A stretch of 64,000 nucleotides of DNA from Candidatus Amunia macphersoniae (GTDB lineage Bacteria > Chloroflexota > Dormibacteria > Aeolococcales > Aeolococcaceae), in NCBI GenBank assembly GCA_016464795.1, contig JAEKNN010000054.1, forward strand, positions 53,940 through 117,939. Direction: 5' to 3'. Made by a program: the position numbers and the translations under genes. Of this stretch, positions 38,200 to 47,163 are shown piece after piece. The stretch's first letter is position 1. The number at the start of each line of letters is the position of its first letter. The notes below the pieces were generated by a model. That model was given only the letters and a program-made list of their open reading frames with translations, had not been told where the DNA came from and made no database searches.

Positions 38200-39033
38200 T
38201 CATGAGTCGCGGCTCGGCGTGGGCTGTCTGTGATCTTCGAACCACTGCACCGCGAAGTCCACCAGTGCACGCTGGCGCATCAGCCGGACCGTGCCCGCAC
38301 CGATCCTCGCCTGGAGCTCAGATCCCGTCTGGGCAAAGGCCTCGCCGAGCGCTTCGAAGTCAGAGTAGTCATCGACCAGCTCCGAGTACTCGATCCATTG
38401 GTGTCGTCCATCGATCATCAGCGGAGAGCCCTGCTGGGTCCACGCCTTCCCCGGATAGTTGGCCCGGTACTCGGCCAGGTGCAGCGATGTGTTGTTGGCA
38501 TGGCCCACGCCGAGCAGGAGCACCCAGGCATCCGCGTCGTACAGGCGGGCCAGCGGCGACCGCTCGCCAAAGCCGTGCGTGGGTTCGTGTGACCCGACGA
38601 TGCCGTCAGCGGCAGGCCCCGCCGCCGCAAAGGAGCGAGTGGGGTGATCACTGCGACGCACCCCGGGGAGATGGCGGAAGCATTCGACGATCGCTCCCAT
38701 GTGCCGCGTCGGCGTGAGCGATGGGTCGAACGCCGGTGTTTCGCGGCGTATCAACTCCCACCAGCCCTCCGGTACCGGTGGGTTGGACCAGTGCGCCGGG
38801 TCGCTGAGGTTGCTCGACTGGGTGGGCATGACCAAGGTGCCGGACGGACCAACCGTGTCCACGAGAGCTAGGACGACCGCGTGTGCCCCACCGGCGACCC
38901 ATCCCAGCGCCGAGAGCGAGGCGTGCACCAGGACAGTGGCTCCGAGCGGTAGGCCGAGCTGCTCCAAACCATCCCGAATTGCGGCGGGTGTGACCGGGCT
39001 GACCGTGCGGTCGACTGCCTCCCTCTCGCTCAC
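38200..39033 (-). CDS. AAC(3)-family (YokD-like) N-acetyltransferase
   Basis: 277 residues. The antibiotic-acetyltransferase family pattern is clear: VLVHASLSALGWVAGGA near residue 33, TLVMPTQSSNLSDPAHW, and LLLGVGHANNTSLHLAEY. Characterised members acetylate the 3-amino group of aminoglycosides, but many chromosomal relatives do not confer resistance. GTG 39033 has CATACT seven bases upstream. No mobile element flanks it, so it looks like a resident gene; activity on drugs is unproven. Confidence 0.85.
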   Translation of the reverse strand: MSEREAVDRTVSPVTPAAIRDGLEQLGLPLGATVLVHASLSALGWVAGGAHAVVLALVDTVGPSGTLVMPTQSSNLSDPAHWSNPPVPEGWWELIRRETPAFDPSLTPTRHMGAIVECFRHLPGVRRSDHPTRSFAAAGPAADGIVGSHEPTHGFGERSPLARLYDADAWVLLLGVGHANNTSLHLAEYRANYPGKAWTQQGSPLMIDGRHQWIEYSELVDDYSDFEALGEAFAQTGSELQARIGAGTVRLMRQRALVDFAVQWFEDHRQPTPSRDS

Positions 39034-39230
39034 GCTCCGGAGTATGTGAGGCCAGCTGAGTCAGCTGGTGATCGTCAGCTTGGGTGGTGCGACGTCCATG
39101 TCCGGGGGATGGGCACGCGACGGTCCAAAGCCTCACACGTCAGACTTATCGGACGGAGGGACAGCGCAACCCGCTGACGCTTGGGAAGTGTCTGCCGGCA
39201 CGCCGCCAATCGCCGGACGGCTGAGGTGAC

Positions 39231-39777
39231 GTGCCGTCGTCCGCGCTCGCACTCCAGAGTCTCGGCAACGTCAACCAACGCCGCCGCGGCCGCTGTCCCT
39301 CGCGGTACGCGATCGTCAGCGCCGCGGGGCGTCCGATCGGGCGCTGCAGCGGTCGTCTTCGTCTGCAGTGGCTGATTGACCGTGCGGAGATCGCCGAATG
39401 CCTGGTGAACTACGCGCGCGACATTGATCGCCGTGATTGGAGGGCACTGCAGGACAGTTACACGGAATCCGATGTCATGCAGCCCGGCGAAGCGTCCGTC
39501 CCGCGCAAGGATGTTTCCGAACTCTCAGAGAAGATCCTCGCGGGCTGCGCTTTCTCGCACCATCTCGTGGACGACCCATCGATCGTCATCGGGTGCGACG
39601 GTGCGCGCACCCACTCGCACTACCTTGCCTCCCACATCTCCGAAGGAACCGCGGTCAGGCGCCAGGGTTGCGGCTGGTACGACTGCGATCTCGAGCGCAC
39701 CGAGCGGGGGGTGGCGGTTCGCCCGCGTGAGATCGACGACCGCATGGCGGACCGGCGAGCCACTGCGACTGCACTGA
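39231..39777 (+). pseudogene. SnoaL-like (NTF2-fold) gene with apparent frameshift
   Basis: From about 39375 the frame encodes a SnoaL_4-type start (LIDRAEIAECLVNYARDIDR, then RDWRALQDSYT) and continues to YDCDLERTERG. The family then expects a GWR-type strand; this appears only after removing one G from the G6 run at 39706-39711, giving GWRFARVRSTTAWRTGEP and a stop at 39777. Without the shift the frame runs Arg-rich to 39896. The N-terminal part from GTG 39231 is also unlike the family. Either a decayed gene or a sequence error. Confidence 0.55.
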
Positions 39778-39825
39778 GGGCGGTCGCTCCGAGACGAGGC
39801 CACTTGATCAGGCGCGCGTCGCGGG

Positions 39826-40551
39826 TCAGCAGGGAGCGACGGTGGCCCCGGTGTTGTACACGAAGTTGCTGTAGGTCTGGACCGACTGGCTGGTGACGCC
39901 ACCGCTGCTGACGGCGAAGGTTTCCACGGCCTTGACGATCTTGCCGGTGTGAGAGTCGATGAAGGCCTCAACGGCTCCGGAGATGAGCATCGACGGCGGT
40001 GGCAGCGTAGGTGACAGCTTGCCGGTGACATGCCATTGCACCTGTCCATTGACCACGGCGTCGGTCTGATACGCCCAGGCGCTGCCGTCGGCCTTGAGGT
40101 CGTAGAACGGATCGACCGTCTCCGCCATCGTCGACTGGCCTGTGTACCGCTGCGGAAGCCCACCCTGCGAGGTGGTGCAGATGGTGCCGGCGCTCAGGTC
40201 CTGGATAGAGCCGATGGAAGTGCCGGAACCGGCCACTGTCCTGGCCTGCGTCCGGGGCGGGTTCCTGGTGGCGGTGATGGTTCCCGAGGCGGAGGTCACC
40301 GTCCCCCCGCTGGTCTGGCTGTTGGCCTGGTCGTAGGTGACGTCGGTGAAGCCGGCGGTGCGTGCGATCGCCTCGAGCACTGCCTGTCGCGCATCGGACG
40401 GCCTCTGCGGGCCTGGAACGGGAGTGACGGTCCGGGTGACCGTGGGTGAGGTCGTCGACGCTGCGGTGCTCCCACACCCAGCACCCAGCAGGATCACATA
40501 AGAGCCTGCGATGACGAAGCACGCCTGTGCGGTGACGTGGGCCCTGCGCAT
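39826..40551 (-). CDS. Secreted lipoprotein of unknown function
   Basis: 241 residues from ATG 40551. A signal segment (QACFVIAGSYVILLGAGC) carries the lipobox LGAGC, followed by a Ser/Thr/Pro linker and a globular domain of beta-rich sequence (VVNGQVQWHVTGKLSPTLP, then AFIDSHTGKIVKAVETF). The overall form recalls LppX/LprG-like or outer-surface lipoproteins, but no motif confirms this. It lies downstream of the broken sigma-factor gene; the 159 bases between hold only a possible 41-codon remnant beginning MNLDAEG. Confidence 0.7.
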   Translation of the reverse strand: MRRAHVTAQACFVIAGSYVILLGAGCGSTAASTTSPTVTRTVTPVPGPQRPSDARQAVLEAIARTAGFTDVTYDQANSQTSGGTVTSASGTITATRNPPRTQARTVAGSGTSIGSIQDLSAGTICTTSQGGLPQRYTGQSTMAETVDPFYDLKADGSAWAYQTDAVVNGQVQWHVTGKLSPTLPPPSMLISGAVEAFIDSHTGKIVKAVETFAVSSGGVTSQSVQTYSNFVYNTGATVAPC

Positions 40552-40710
40552 CGATTGCCTCCGCAACTCTCCCGGTGATCGTCGCGGATCATGCCAGGGC
40601 CAGCAGGCCCCTGTCGACGCATGCCACTGGGCTATGGGGGAGGGCCAGGGGGACGTCCCCATATGTCTGACTGAGACCGCGCTCGTCATCTGCGCCCTCG
40701 GCGTCAAGGT

Positions 40711-41245
40711 TCATCTTTCATCCTCCAGTGTCTGGCGAACGCGTTTGAGGGCGCGGTGGATCGCAACTCGGACTGAGTCTTCGGACATGCCCACGATCCG
40801 GGCAATTTGGGCATGGGAAAGATCACCGGAGATGCGCAACCCGACGAGCACCTGATCTCGACGCTTCAGATTGGCAATGGACTTGCCCACTCGTGTCACC
40901 TCCTCGCGGAGGCCAGCAGTTGTCTCCGGATCCGGCGCGGAGTCGGTGCGGGCCCCCGGCGTAGGACGGAGTGGAGAAGGTCGCGTCGACGTTGCGCACG
41001 GTAGTGGTCGGTGATGGTGTTTCGCGCGATCCGGAACAGCCATTGGTCCACTCCGAACGCGGGGTCGACCCGGTGCCAGGACCGGACGCCGCCGAAAAAA
41101 CGTCTGCCGTCGCATCCTCTGCAGAACTCGGATCGCGCAGCTGAATGAGGCAGAACCTGTAGATGCCGGATACCCGGGAACGGTAAACGGTCTCGAAATC
41201 CAGGTCAGCGACGATTCGGTCCTCAGTGTGCGTCAGACTTGTCAC
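40711..41245 (-). pseudogene. ECF sigma factor gene broken by two frameshifts
   Basis: Three frames together give a complete extracytoplasmic sigma factor. From GTG 41245, region 2 reads DLDFETVYRSRVSGIYRFC and LRDPSSAEDATADVF. Adding one base at the A6 run (41095-41100, T6 on the coding strand) continues it as WHRVDPAFGVDQWLFRIARN and TITDHYRAQRRRDLLHSVL. A second shift near 40930-40960 leads to region 4, ETTAGLREEV and LSHAQIARIVGMSEDSVRVA, ending at 40711. As it stands no working sigma factor is made. The homopolymer position makes a sequencing error possible. Confidence 0.7.
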
Positions 41246-41609
41246 CCATCTACATACGGCGGGGCCATCTCCGGCATTACGCGGTGTGCCCTCCTCAGGC
41301 ACAAGGAGGTGCCCCCTCCGGACGGCCCAGGTGGGAGACATCCGTGCGTCGGGTTGAAGTGAGAGCGGGCTGGCGGCTGCTCTGCGGTTCAGCGATGGCA
41401 CCAAAGGGGAGGCCGATCTCAGCGCTCAATGGCAGCGCGGTCCTTTTTTTTCGACCGCTCCGAGATCCGCAGTTCTTCGGCCCGGCGCCCCTGAGCAGGA
41501 CCCTCGTACGGTGGCGCTGGAGCCCCGCATCGACCCGCCCAGGAGAAGGCTCAGGCCCGCTGTCCATCGCTGTCTCCAAGCTGCGACCCGACGGATGGAT
41601 ACTCGACAC
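41246..41609. other. Intergenic region without a convincing gene
   Basis: No frame here looks coding. The visible structure is GCGGTC (41437-41442) and GACCGC (41453-41458) with a loop holding eight T residues, and a GATACT at 41598-41603 that serves the next gene. Divergent promoters for the sigma-factor remnant and the propeller protein should lie here. Confidence 0.5.
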
Positions 41610-42698
41610 ATGCCAAATCGCGGGCGGCGTTGGAATCCTGTGGCCGTCGTCACATTGGGGACAGCCATCCTGGTCGTGGTCATCGCCATCACGATTGGAT
41701 CGGGCAAGCGCGCTCCCCAGCCAGCACCGCCGTCGGTGGCGCCAACGCCAACGGGCCCCCAGCGACTGACCGGGCCATTTCCGGGCGCGCGGGCGTTGAC
41801 GGCCATGGCCTACGACTCGTATCGACACGAGGTCGTGCTGTTCGGAGGGTCCGCTGGTAGCGGGCAGCTGGACGACACCTGGACTCTTCACGGGCGAACA
41901 TGGAGCACGCGCCACCCGTCCGTTCACCCCGGCCCGCTGGACGTGGAGTTGATGGCGTATGACGACCGGACGCACACGTGTCTGCTGGTGGGATCACCGG
42001 GATTGCAGGGGCCGGCACAGACCTGGAGCTGGGACGGGACGACCTGGACTCGGCTGGCCGACCTTCTCATCACTGACGTCGAAGGCCCCCAGGCATTTGC
42101 GTTCGACCCGGTATCGGGGCACGCGCTGCTGCTCAGCTCGCTGAAGCCGGCCACCGGAAGCGGCAGCGCCACCCGAATGTGGATGTGGGACGGTCACACG
42201 TGGGCCCTGGGCAGGCCGCCATCGGCGTTTGCAGATACGGCGGGTGAGGCGCGCCTGGCAACCGTGGGTACGGGGCCATCCGGTCGAACCGGTCGCGGCG
42301 TGCTGGCGCTCCTCGAGGACGGTCGTGGCAGCCACATGACATGGCTCTGGGACGGGGTCACGTGGTCCCAGCGCGCCTCTGGCGGTACGCTGTCGTACGA
42401 TCCGCAGCTGAGCTCGACCATGGCCGAGGACCCGACCACCGGGGACGTCGTGCTGATCGCCGCGGCGGACAGCGGCCGCAGAGATGGGCAGACCTGGTTG
42501 TGGGATGGAGCCACGTGGCGTGCAGGGGTCGCGGCCCCGCTGGCAACGTCAGCGTACCGCGGCACGTTCGTGCTCTCCGACACCAATTCCTCGCACGCGA
42601 TCGTGATCGGCGAGACCGCCTCCGGCAGTCAGGTTGATGTGCTCGATGTGCTGTGGACCTTCGACGGGCGCGGATGGGTCAGCAGCTCAGCCGCGTAG
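41610..42698 (+). CDS. Membrane-anchored Kelch-like beta-propeller protein
   Basis: 362 residues from ATG 41610, chosen because GATACT ends six bases upstream; the frame is open further 5'. One membrane segment (VAVVTLGTAILVVVIAITIG) anchors it, and the exterior part has about five propeller-type repeats: each pairs a LFGGS-like or LVGSP-like strand with a tryptophan block (TWTLHGRTW, TWSWDGTTW, MWMWDGHTW, TWLWDGVTW, TWLWDGATW). Such proteins bind ligands or partners outside the cell. Partner unknown. Confidence 0.8.
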   Translation: MPNRGRRWNPVAVVTLGTAILVVVIAITIGSGKRAPQPAPPSVAPTPTGPQRLTGPFPGARALTAMAYDSYRHEVVLFGGSAGSGQLDDTWTLHGRTWSTRHPSVHPGPLDVELMAYDDRTHTCLLVGSPGLQGPAQTWSWDGTTWTRLADLLITDVEGPQAFAFDPVSGHALLLSSLKPATGSGSATRMWMWDGHTWALGRPPSAFADTAGEARLATVGTGPSGRTGRGVLALLEDGRGSHMTWLWDGVTWSQRASGGTLSYDPQLSSTMAEDPTTGDVVLIAAADSGRRDGQTWLWDGATWRAGVAAPLATSAYRGTFVLSDTNSSHAIVIGETASGSQVDVLDVLWTFDGRGWVSSSAA

Positions 42699-42820
42699 GT
42701 CAGGAGCCCAGCCTTCCAGCTCGACTGTCATGTTTGCCTACAGCGCGACGTGCGAGAATTGCTGGCGATGTCAATGGCCGGTGCGCTGGGGTGAGGTGAC
42801 CGGGTTCGCGGATTGCTGCG

Positions 42821-43228
42821 TCAGCCACTCATCTCAGGAGAGCTCGAGTCGCGCCGAACAGCCTCGGCCTGCTCCGCCGCCAACCGTCTCCGGGCGCCGT
42901 CTCGGGCCAGCGAATTCGGGCCCCGCGGTCGCCAGCCAAGCACACCACGACGTGGCAAGCCGTCGACCAGTGTTGCTGACAGCTTTCCATACTCCGCTGC
43001 GTCGTGGGGGGCGCGGTTGGCGGCGAGGATGACGTGCTCGGGCCCGATGTAGGGATGGCGTCGAAGTGCTGCCTCATGGTCTGCGCAGCGGAGCAGCTCG
43101 TCGATGGGCGCCGTCGTTGGAAGGTGCTCAGACAGCGCTGATTGTCCGAGAGCCTCGAGCAGCTGATGCGCTGTTGTCGCGTCGCGCAGAGCGCGGTCCA
43201 GCCGTCGTGTCGGGGAACGCAGCGACAC
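42821..43228 (-). CDS. Clp N-domain-like small protein
   Basis: 135 residues from GTG 43228. ADHEAALRRHPYIGPEHVIL resembles the repeat of Clp/Hsp100 N-terminal domains (IGxEHLLLAL pattern), which bind adaptors or substrates. Only one repeat is clear and no ATPase is attached. It begins 22 bases after the HtrA-like gene stop, so the two are probably co-transcribed. The domain call is tentative. Confidence 0.5.
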   Translation of the reverse strand: MSLRSPTRRLDRALRDATTAHQLLEALGQSALSEHLPTTAPIDELLRCADHEAALRRHPYIGPEHVILAANRAPHDAAEYGKLSATLVDGLPRRGVLGWRPRGPNSLARDGARRRLAAEQAEAVRRDSSSPEMSG

Positions 43229-43250
43229 GGAGCCTCGACGTCCTCGTCGT

Positions 43251-44456
43251 TCAGCCGGCCGACGCGGGGCGTGCGGCCAGGGTCACATGCAGTGTGACCG
43301 ACTGATTGCTCCGCAGCACCACCAACGTCAATGTGTCACCGACGGCGTGCGACTGGATGATGCCGCCGAGCGTCTGGCCGTTGGTGAGGGCGCGGCCGTC
43401 GACGCTGGTGAGGACGTCACCCACCTGCACGCCCGCGCCGGCAGCCGGGCTGCCCGCCGCGACTGTGGTGATCCGCAGCCCTGGTTGGGTGTACGGCTCG
43501 CCTTTGCTGGCCGCGTTCACGGGGTCCGTGTAGCCCACGCCGATGAATGGAGTGACGATCGGTTGGTGGTTGATGAGATCAGTGGCGATGCGCCGAGCGA
43601 TGTTGCTGGGGATGCTGAACCCGATGTTGGCGCCCTGCCCGGAGGCGGCGACATTGACCCCTACCACCCGACCGGCCGAGTCCGCCAGCGGGCCGCCGCT
43701 GTTGCCGGGGTTGATGGACGCGTCTGTCTGGAGAACGTCCTGGAGGGTTTCTTGGGTGCCGCTGGTCTGGTCGCCTGCCTGGATGGTGCGATGGAGGGCG
43801 CTGATCACACCGGTGGTGACCGAACCGACGTTGCCCAGCGGGCTGCCGATGGCAATCACCCGCTGGCCCGCGGCCAGCTTGTCGGAGTCGCCAAAGGTGG
43901 CCACGGGCAGCTTGCCGTCCGCGATCGAGACCACGGCGAGGTCGTCGAACTTGTCGGCGCCGACCACCGTTCCCGTGTAGGTGCGGTCGCTGGGCATGAC
44001 CACCTCGACCGATGTGGCGCCGGAGACGACGTGGTTGTTGGTGAGCAGGTACGAGGTGCCGCCGCTGTTGCTGATCACGAAGCCGCTGCCCAGCGCGCTG
44101 CCGCCCGAGCTGGCCACCACGATGGTGCCGACGCTCGGGCTCAACTTGGCCGCGACGGCCGCGGCATCGCCCTGGGCGGTCACCGCCAAGGGCTGAGGAT
44201 CAACCGCCAGGCTCGGCGCGGTGCTCGCGTGGGAAGAACTGCTGGTAGTTCGGTTGGCCAGGTTGGCGCCGAGCAGACCACCCGCGAGCCCAACCCCGGC
44301 GAGCAGGAGCAGCGCAGCAACCAGGATCGCGATGCGCCCGCGGCGCGAGGGGGCGGGCGACGTGACCGGGGGCGGTGGGGGATCGGCGGCGCTTGCAGGC
44401 GTCGTGGGATCGGTTGCGAGTGCAGGCATGGTGGGATCGGGATTGTTCCAGCTCAT
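43251..44456 (-). CDS. HtrA/DegP-like S1C serine protease with PDZ domain
   Basis: 401 residues. A Pro-rich cytoplasmic tail is followed by one membrane segment (IAILVAALLLLAGVGLAGG) and an exterior trypsin-like domain with the triad His in LLTNNHVVSG, Asp in KFDDLAVVSI, and Ser in INPGNSGGPLAD. A C-terminal PDZ domain includes AAGAGVQVGDVLTSVDG. It handles misfolded exported proteins. TACGCT nine bases before the ATG suggests a near-leaderless mRNA. Confidence 0.93.
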   Translation of the reverse strand: MSWNNPDPTMPALATDPTTPASAADPPPPPVTSPAPSRRGRIAILVAALLLLAGVGLAGGLLGANLANRTTSSSSHASTAPSLAVDPQPLAVTAQGDAAAVAAKLSPSVGTIVVASSGGSALGSGFVISNSGGTSYLLTNNHVVSGATSVEVVMPSDRTYTGTVVGADKFDDLAVVSIADGKLPVATFGDSDKLAAGQRVIAIGSPLGNVGSVTTGVISALHRTIQAGDQTSGTQETLQDVLQTDASINPGNSGGPLADSAGRVVGVNVAASGQGANIGFSIPSNIARRIATDLINHQPIVTPFIGVGYTDPVNAASKGEPYTQPGLRITTVAAGSPAAGAGVQVGDVLTSVDGRALTNGQTLGGIIQSHAVGDTLTLVVLRSNQSVTLHVTLAARPASAG

Positions 44457-44513
44457 TCCATGGTCAGCGTAGTGCCCGGGACCTGTCGGGTGGATGACAT
44501 CGGCGGACCCTGC

Positions 44514-46142
44514 TCAGTCGGGCAGCTGGTGCGGGTATCGCCAATCGGTGGGCGGGACGAATGTCTCCTTGATGGCGCGAGGGGACGCCCAGCGGAGCAG
44601 GTTGAATGCAGAGCCCGCCTTGTCGTTGGTGCCGCTGGCGCGGCCGCCGCCGAAGGGCTGCTGGCCGACCACCGCCCCGGTCGGCTTGTCGTTGATGTAG
44701 AAGTTCCCGGCGGCATTGCGCAGGACGCGCATCGAGCTGTCGATGGCGGAGCGGTCGGTGGCGAACACCGCGCCGGTGAGACCGTACGGCGAGGTGCCGT
44801 CAACCGTGCGCAGCAGCGTCTCCCAGTCGTCGTCCTCGTACGGGTGCACTGTCAGGACGGGTCCGAACAATTCACGCTCCATGAGGTCGTGGTGAGGGTC
44901 AGGCGTCTCCAGGATGGTGGGCCGCACGAACCATCCCTCGCTGCTGTCGCACTCGCCGCCGGCGACCAATGAGATCGACGGGTCACTGTGCGCGGCGGTG
45001 ATCGCCTCCTCGTGGATCCGGAAGGCCTTCTCCTCGATGACCGCGCCCATGAAGTTGCGGAAGTCGGTGGGGTCGCCCATGGCGAGGGACTCGGTCGCGG
45101 AGGCCAGTGGACCGCGCAGCTCCTCCCACATCGCCCTGGGCACGTAGGCGCGGGAGGCCGCCGAGCACTTCTGTCCCTGGTACTCGAAGGCGCCGCGCAA
45201 CAGGCCCACCAGGAGCGCATCCATGGACGCCGACCGGTGCGCCACCACGAAGTCCTTGCCACCGGTCTCGCCCACCAGGCGGGGATAGCTGCGGTAGTTG
45301 TCAAGGTTGTCACTGACTGTCGACCAGATGTGGTGGAAGGTCCCCGTCGAACCGGTGAAATGGATGCCTGCGAGGTGGGGATGGGGGAGGGCGGCCGCGG
45401 ACACGCCGCTGCTGTGTCCGGTGACCATGTTGATCACGCCCGCCGGCAGGCCCGCCGCCTCCAGCACCTGGATGAGCACCGAGGCGGCGAGCTGCTGGGT
45501 GGTGGCCGGCTTCCACACCACGGTGTTGCCCATCAGCGCCGGAGCCGTGGGCAGGTTGCCGGCGATGGAGGTGAAGTTGAAGGGGGTGATGGCCAGCACG
45601 AAGCCCTCGAGCGGACGGAGCTCGAGGCGGTTCCAGGAGCCGGGCGGCGAGCTTGGTTGGTCGGCGTCGAGATGGGCGGCGTAGTGCACGTTGAAGCGCC
45701 AGAAGTCGACCAGCTCGGCGGCGGCGTCGATATCAGCCTGGAGCACAGTCTTGCTCTGGCCGAGCATCGTCGCGGCGTTGACCCGGGCTCGCCAGGGACC
45801 GGCGAGGAGATCTGCGGCGCGAAGGAATACCGCGGCCCGTGACTCGAAGGAGGCCTCGCCCCACTCCCGGCGAGCACGCAGCGCGGCGTCGATGGCGGTG
45901 CCCACCTCAGCTTCGGTGGCGGTGTGACCGTGGCCGAGGACCTGGCTGTGGCGGTGCGGGGCGGTGACGGTGAAGGGGTCGCCGGTGCCCTCGACGTCGG
46001 CGCCCTCGATGCGCATCGGCAGGTGGACGGGGGCGGACGCTGTGAGGCCGGCGAGAGCCCGCCTGATGGCGGCGCGTTCGGGCGAATCGGGCCGGTATTC
46101 GAGCACCGGCTCGTTGCGGGGGAGGGGGGCGGAATGGGTCAT
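44514..46142 (-). CDS. pruA: L-glutamate gamma-semialdehyde dehydrogenase
   Basis: 542 residues, the usual size for single-function PruA. It oxidises proline-derived pyrroline-5-carboxylate/glutamate semialdehyde to glutamate with NAD+. FAFEYQGQKCSA-type catalytic segment is present as EYQGQKCSAASR with the active cysteine, the general-base Glu is in RLVGETGGKDF, and the NAD site in HFTGSTGTFHHI. CACAAT ends seven bases before the ATG on the minus strand. No proline dehydrogenase is next to it. Divergent from lipA. Confidence 0.93.
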   Translation of the reverse strand: MTHSAPLPRNEPVLEYRPDSPERAAIRRALAGLTASAPVHLPMRIEGADVEGTGDPFTVTAPHRHSQVLGHGHTATEAEVGTAIDAALRARREWGEASFESRAAVFLRAADLLAGPWRARVNAATMLGQSKTVLQADIDAAAELVDFWRFNVHYAAHLDADQPSSPPGSWNRLELRPLEGFVLAITPFNFTSIAGNLPTAPALMGNTVVWKPATTQQLAASVLIQVLEAAGLPAGVINMVTGHSSGVSAAALPHPHLAGIHFTGSTGTFHHIWSTVSDNLDNYRSYPRLVGETGGKDFVVAHRSASMDALLVGLLRGAFEYQGQKCSAASRAYVPRAMWEELRGPLASATESLAMGDPTDFRNFMGAVIEEKAFRIHEEAITAAHSDPSISLVAGGECDSSEGWFVRPTILETPDPHHDLMERELFGPVLTVHPYEDDDWETLLRTVDGTSPYGLTGAVFATDRSAIDSSMRVLRNAAGNFYINDKPTGAVVGQQPFGGGRASGTNDKAGSAFNLLRWASPRAIKETFVPPTDWRYPHQLPD

Positions 46143-46209
46143 CGCCTCGATTGTGGCTCAGGCGGGGTGGGTCGACTGCTCTGGCGCGCGCTGTAGAGTT
46201 GGCTGCGGC

Positions 46210-47160
46210 ATGCGCGACATCCCGCTGACACCCACCAGGCGCGCAGAACGACCTGTGGACACACGGCCGATGCACCAGCGGCTGCTGCCCGAGGGCGTCG
46301 ATCGTCGCCCCGCCTGGCTCACCGTGAAGCTGCCGGGCGGCGACGGATACACGCAGATCAAAGGGCTGATGCGCGGCCTCGACCTGGTGACCGTGTGCGA
46401 AGAGGCGCGCTGTCCCAACATCGCGGAGTGCTGGGGCCACGGCACGGCCACGTTCATGATCCTCGGCGAGGTGTGCACCCGGGCCTGCGCCTTCTGCGCG
46501 GTGACCAGCGGCAAGCGTGGCGGAGACGTCGACGCTGACGAGCCCCGCCGTGTTGGCGCCGCGGTGGCCCAGATGGGGCTGGCCCACGCGGTGGTCACGT
46601 CAGTCGACCGTGACGACCTGCCCGATTTCGGAGCGGCGCTCTTCGCCGACACCATCGGCGAGATCAGGCGGCAGTCGCCAGGCACCACCATCGAGGTGCT
46701 CACCCCCGACTTCAACGGCAGCATCGAGTCCCTGCGCATCGTCATGGCCGCCGCTCCGGAGATCTTCAACCACAACCTCGAGACGATCGCCCGGCTGTAC
46801 GCCCGGGTGCGGCCCAAGGCGGGGTACCAGCAGTCGCTGACCCTGCTGCTGGAGGCCAAGCGCCTGGAGCCGCGCAGCCGCACCAAGAGCGGACTGATGG
46901 TGGGCCTGGGCGAGGAGATGTCGGAGGTCAAGCAGCTGCTTGTCGATCTGCGTGCGCATGACGTCGAGATCGTGACCATCGGCCAGTACCTGCGGCCCTC
47001 CCTGAAGCACCATCGGCTGACTCGCTTCTGGACTCCCGACGAGTTTGCCGAGCTGAAGCACTTCGGGATGACGCTGGGGTTCAGTCATGTCGAGAGCGGG
47101 CCCCTGGTGCGCAGCTCGTACCACGCCCATGAGCAGGCGGTTGCCGCGAGCGCTGTCTGA
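46210..47160 (+). CDS. lipA: Lipoyl synthase
   Basis: Radical-SAM enzyme of 316 residues inserting two sulfurs into protein-bound octanoate. The auxiliary cluster cysteines are in CEEARCPNIAEC near residue 65, and the radical-SAM CxxxCxxC in CTRACAFCAV near 95. The C-terminal serine motif is in VRSSYHA. ATG 46210 is preferred over the longer open frame; TAGAGT (46194-46199) is a likely -10 with only a few leader bases. Three bases separate it from lipB. Confidence 0.96.
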   Translation: MRDIPLTPTRRAERPVDTRPMHQRLLPEGVDRRPAWLTVKLPGGDGYTQIKGLMRGLDLVTVCEEARCPNIAECWGHGTATFMILGEVCTRACAFCAVTSGKRGGDVDADEPRRVGAAVAQMGLAHAVVTSVDRDDLPDFGAALFADTIGEIRRQSPGTTIEVLTPDFNGSIESLRIVMAAAPEIFNHNLETIARLYARVRPKAGYQQSLTLLLEAKRLEPRSRTKSGLMVGLGEEMSEVKQLLVDLRAHDVEIVTIGQYLRPSLKHHRLTRFWTPDEFAELKHFGMTLGFSHVESGPLVRSSYHAHEQAVAASAV

Positions 47161-47163
47161 GGC

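Noticed and set aside
38200..39033. Recently acquired resistance cassette
   Set aside because: No integrase, transposase, repeats or composition change around the AAC(3)-like gene.
41437..41458. GCGGTC/GACCGC hairpin as intrinsic terminator
   Set aside because: The T-run lies in the loop, not after the stem, and no gene ends just upstream.
43287..44972. 561-codon plus-strand frame
   Set aside because: Antisense to the HtrA protease and pruA genes with intact catalytic motifs on the minus strand.
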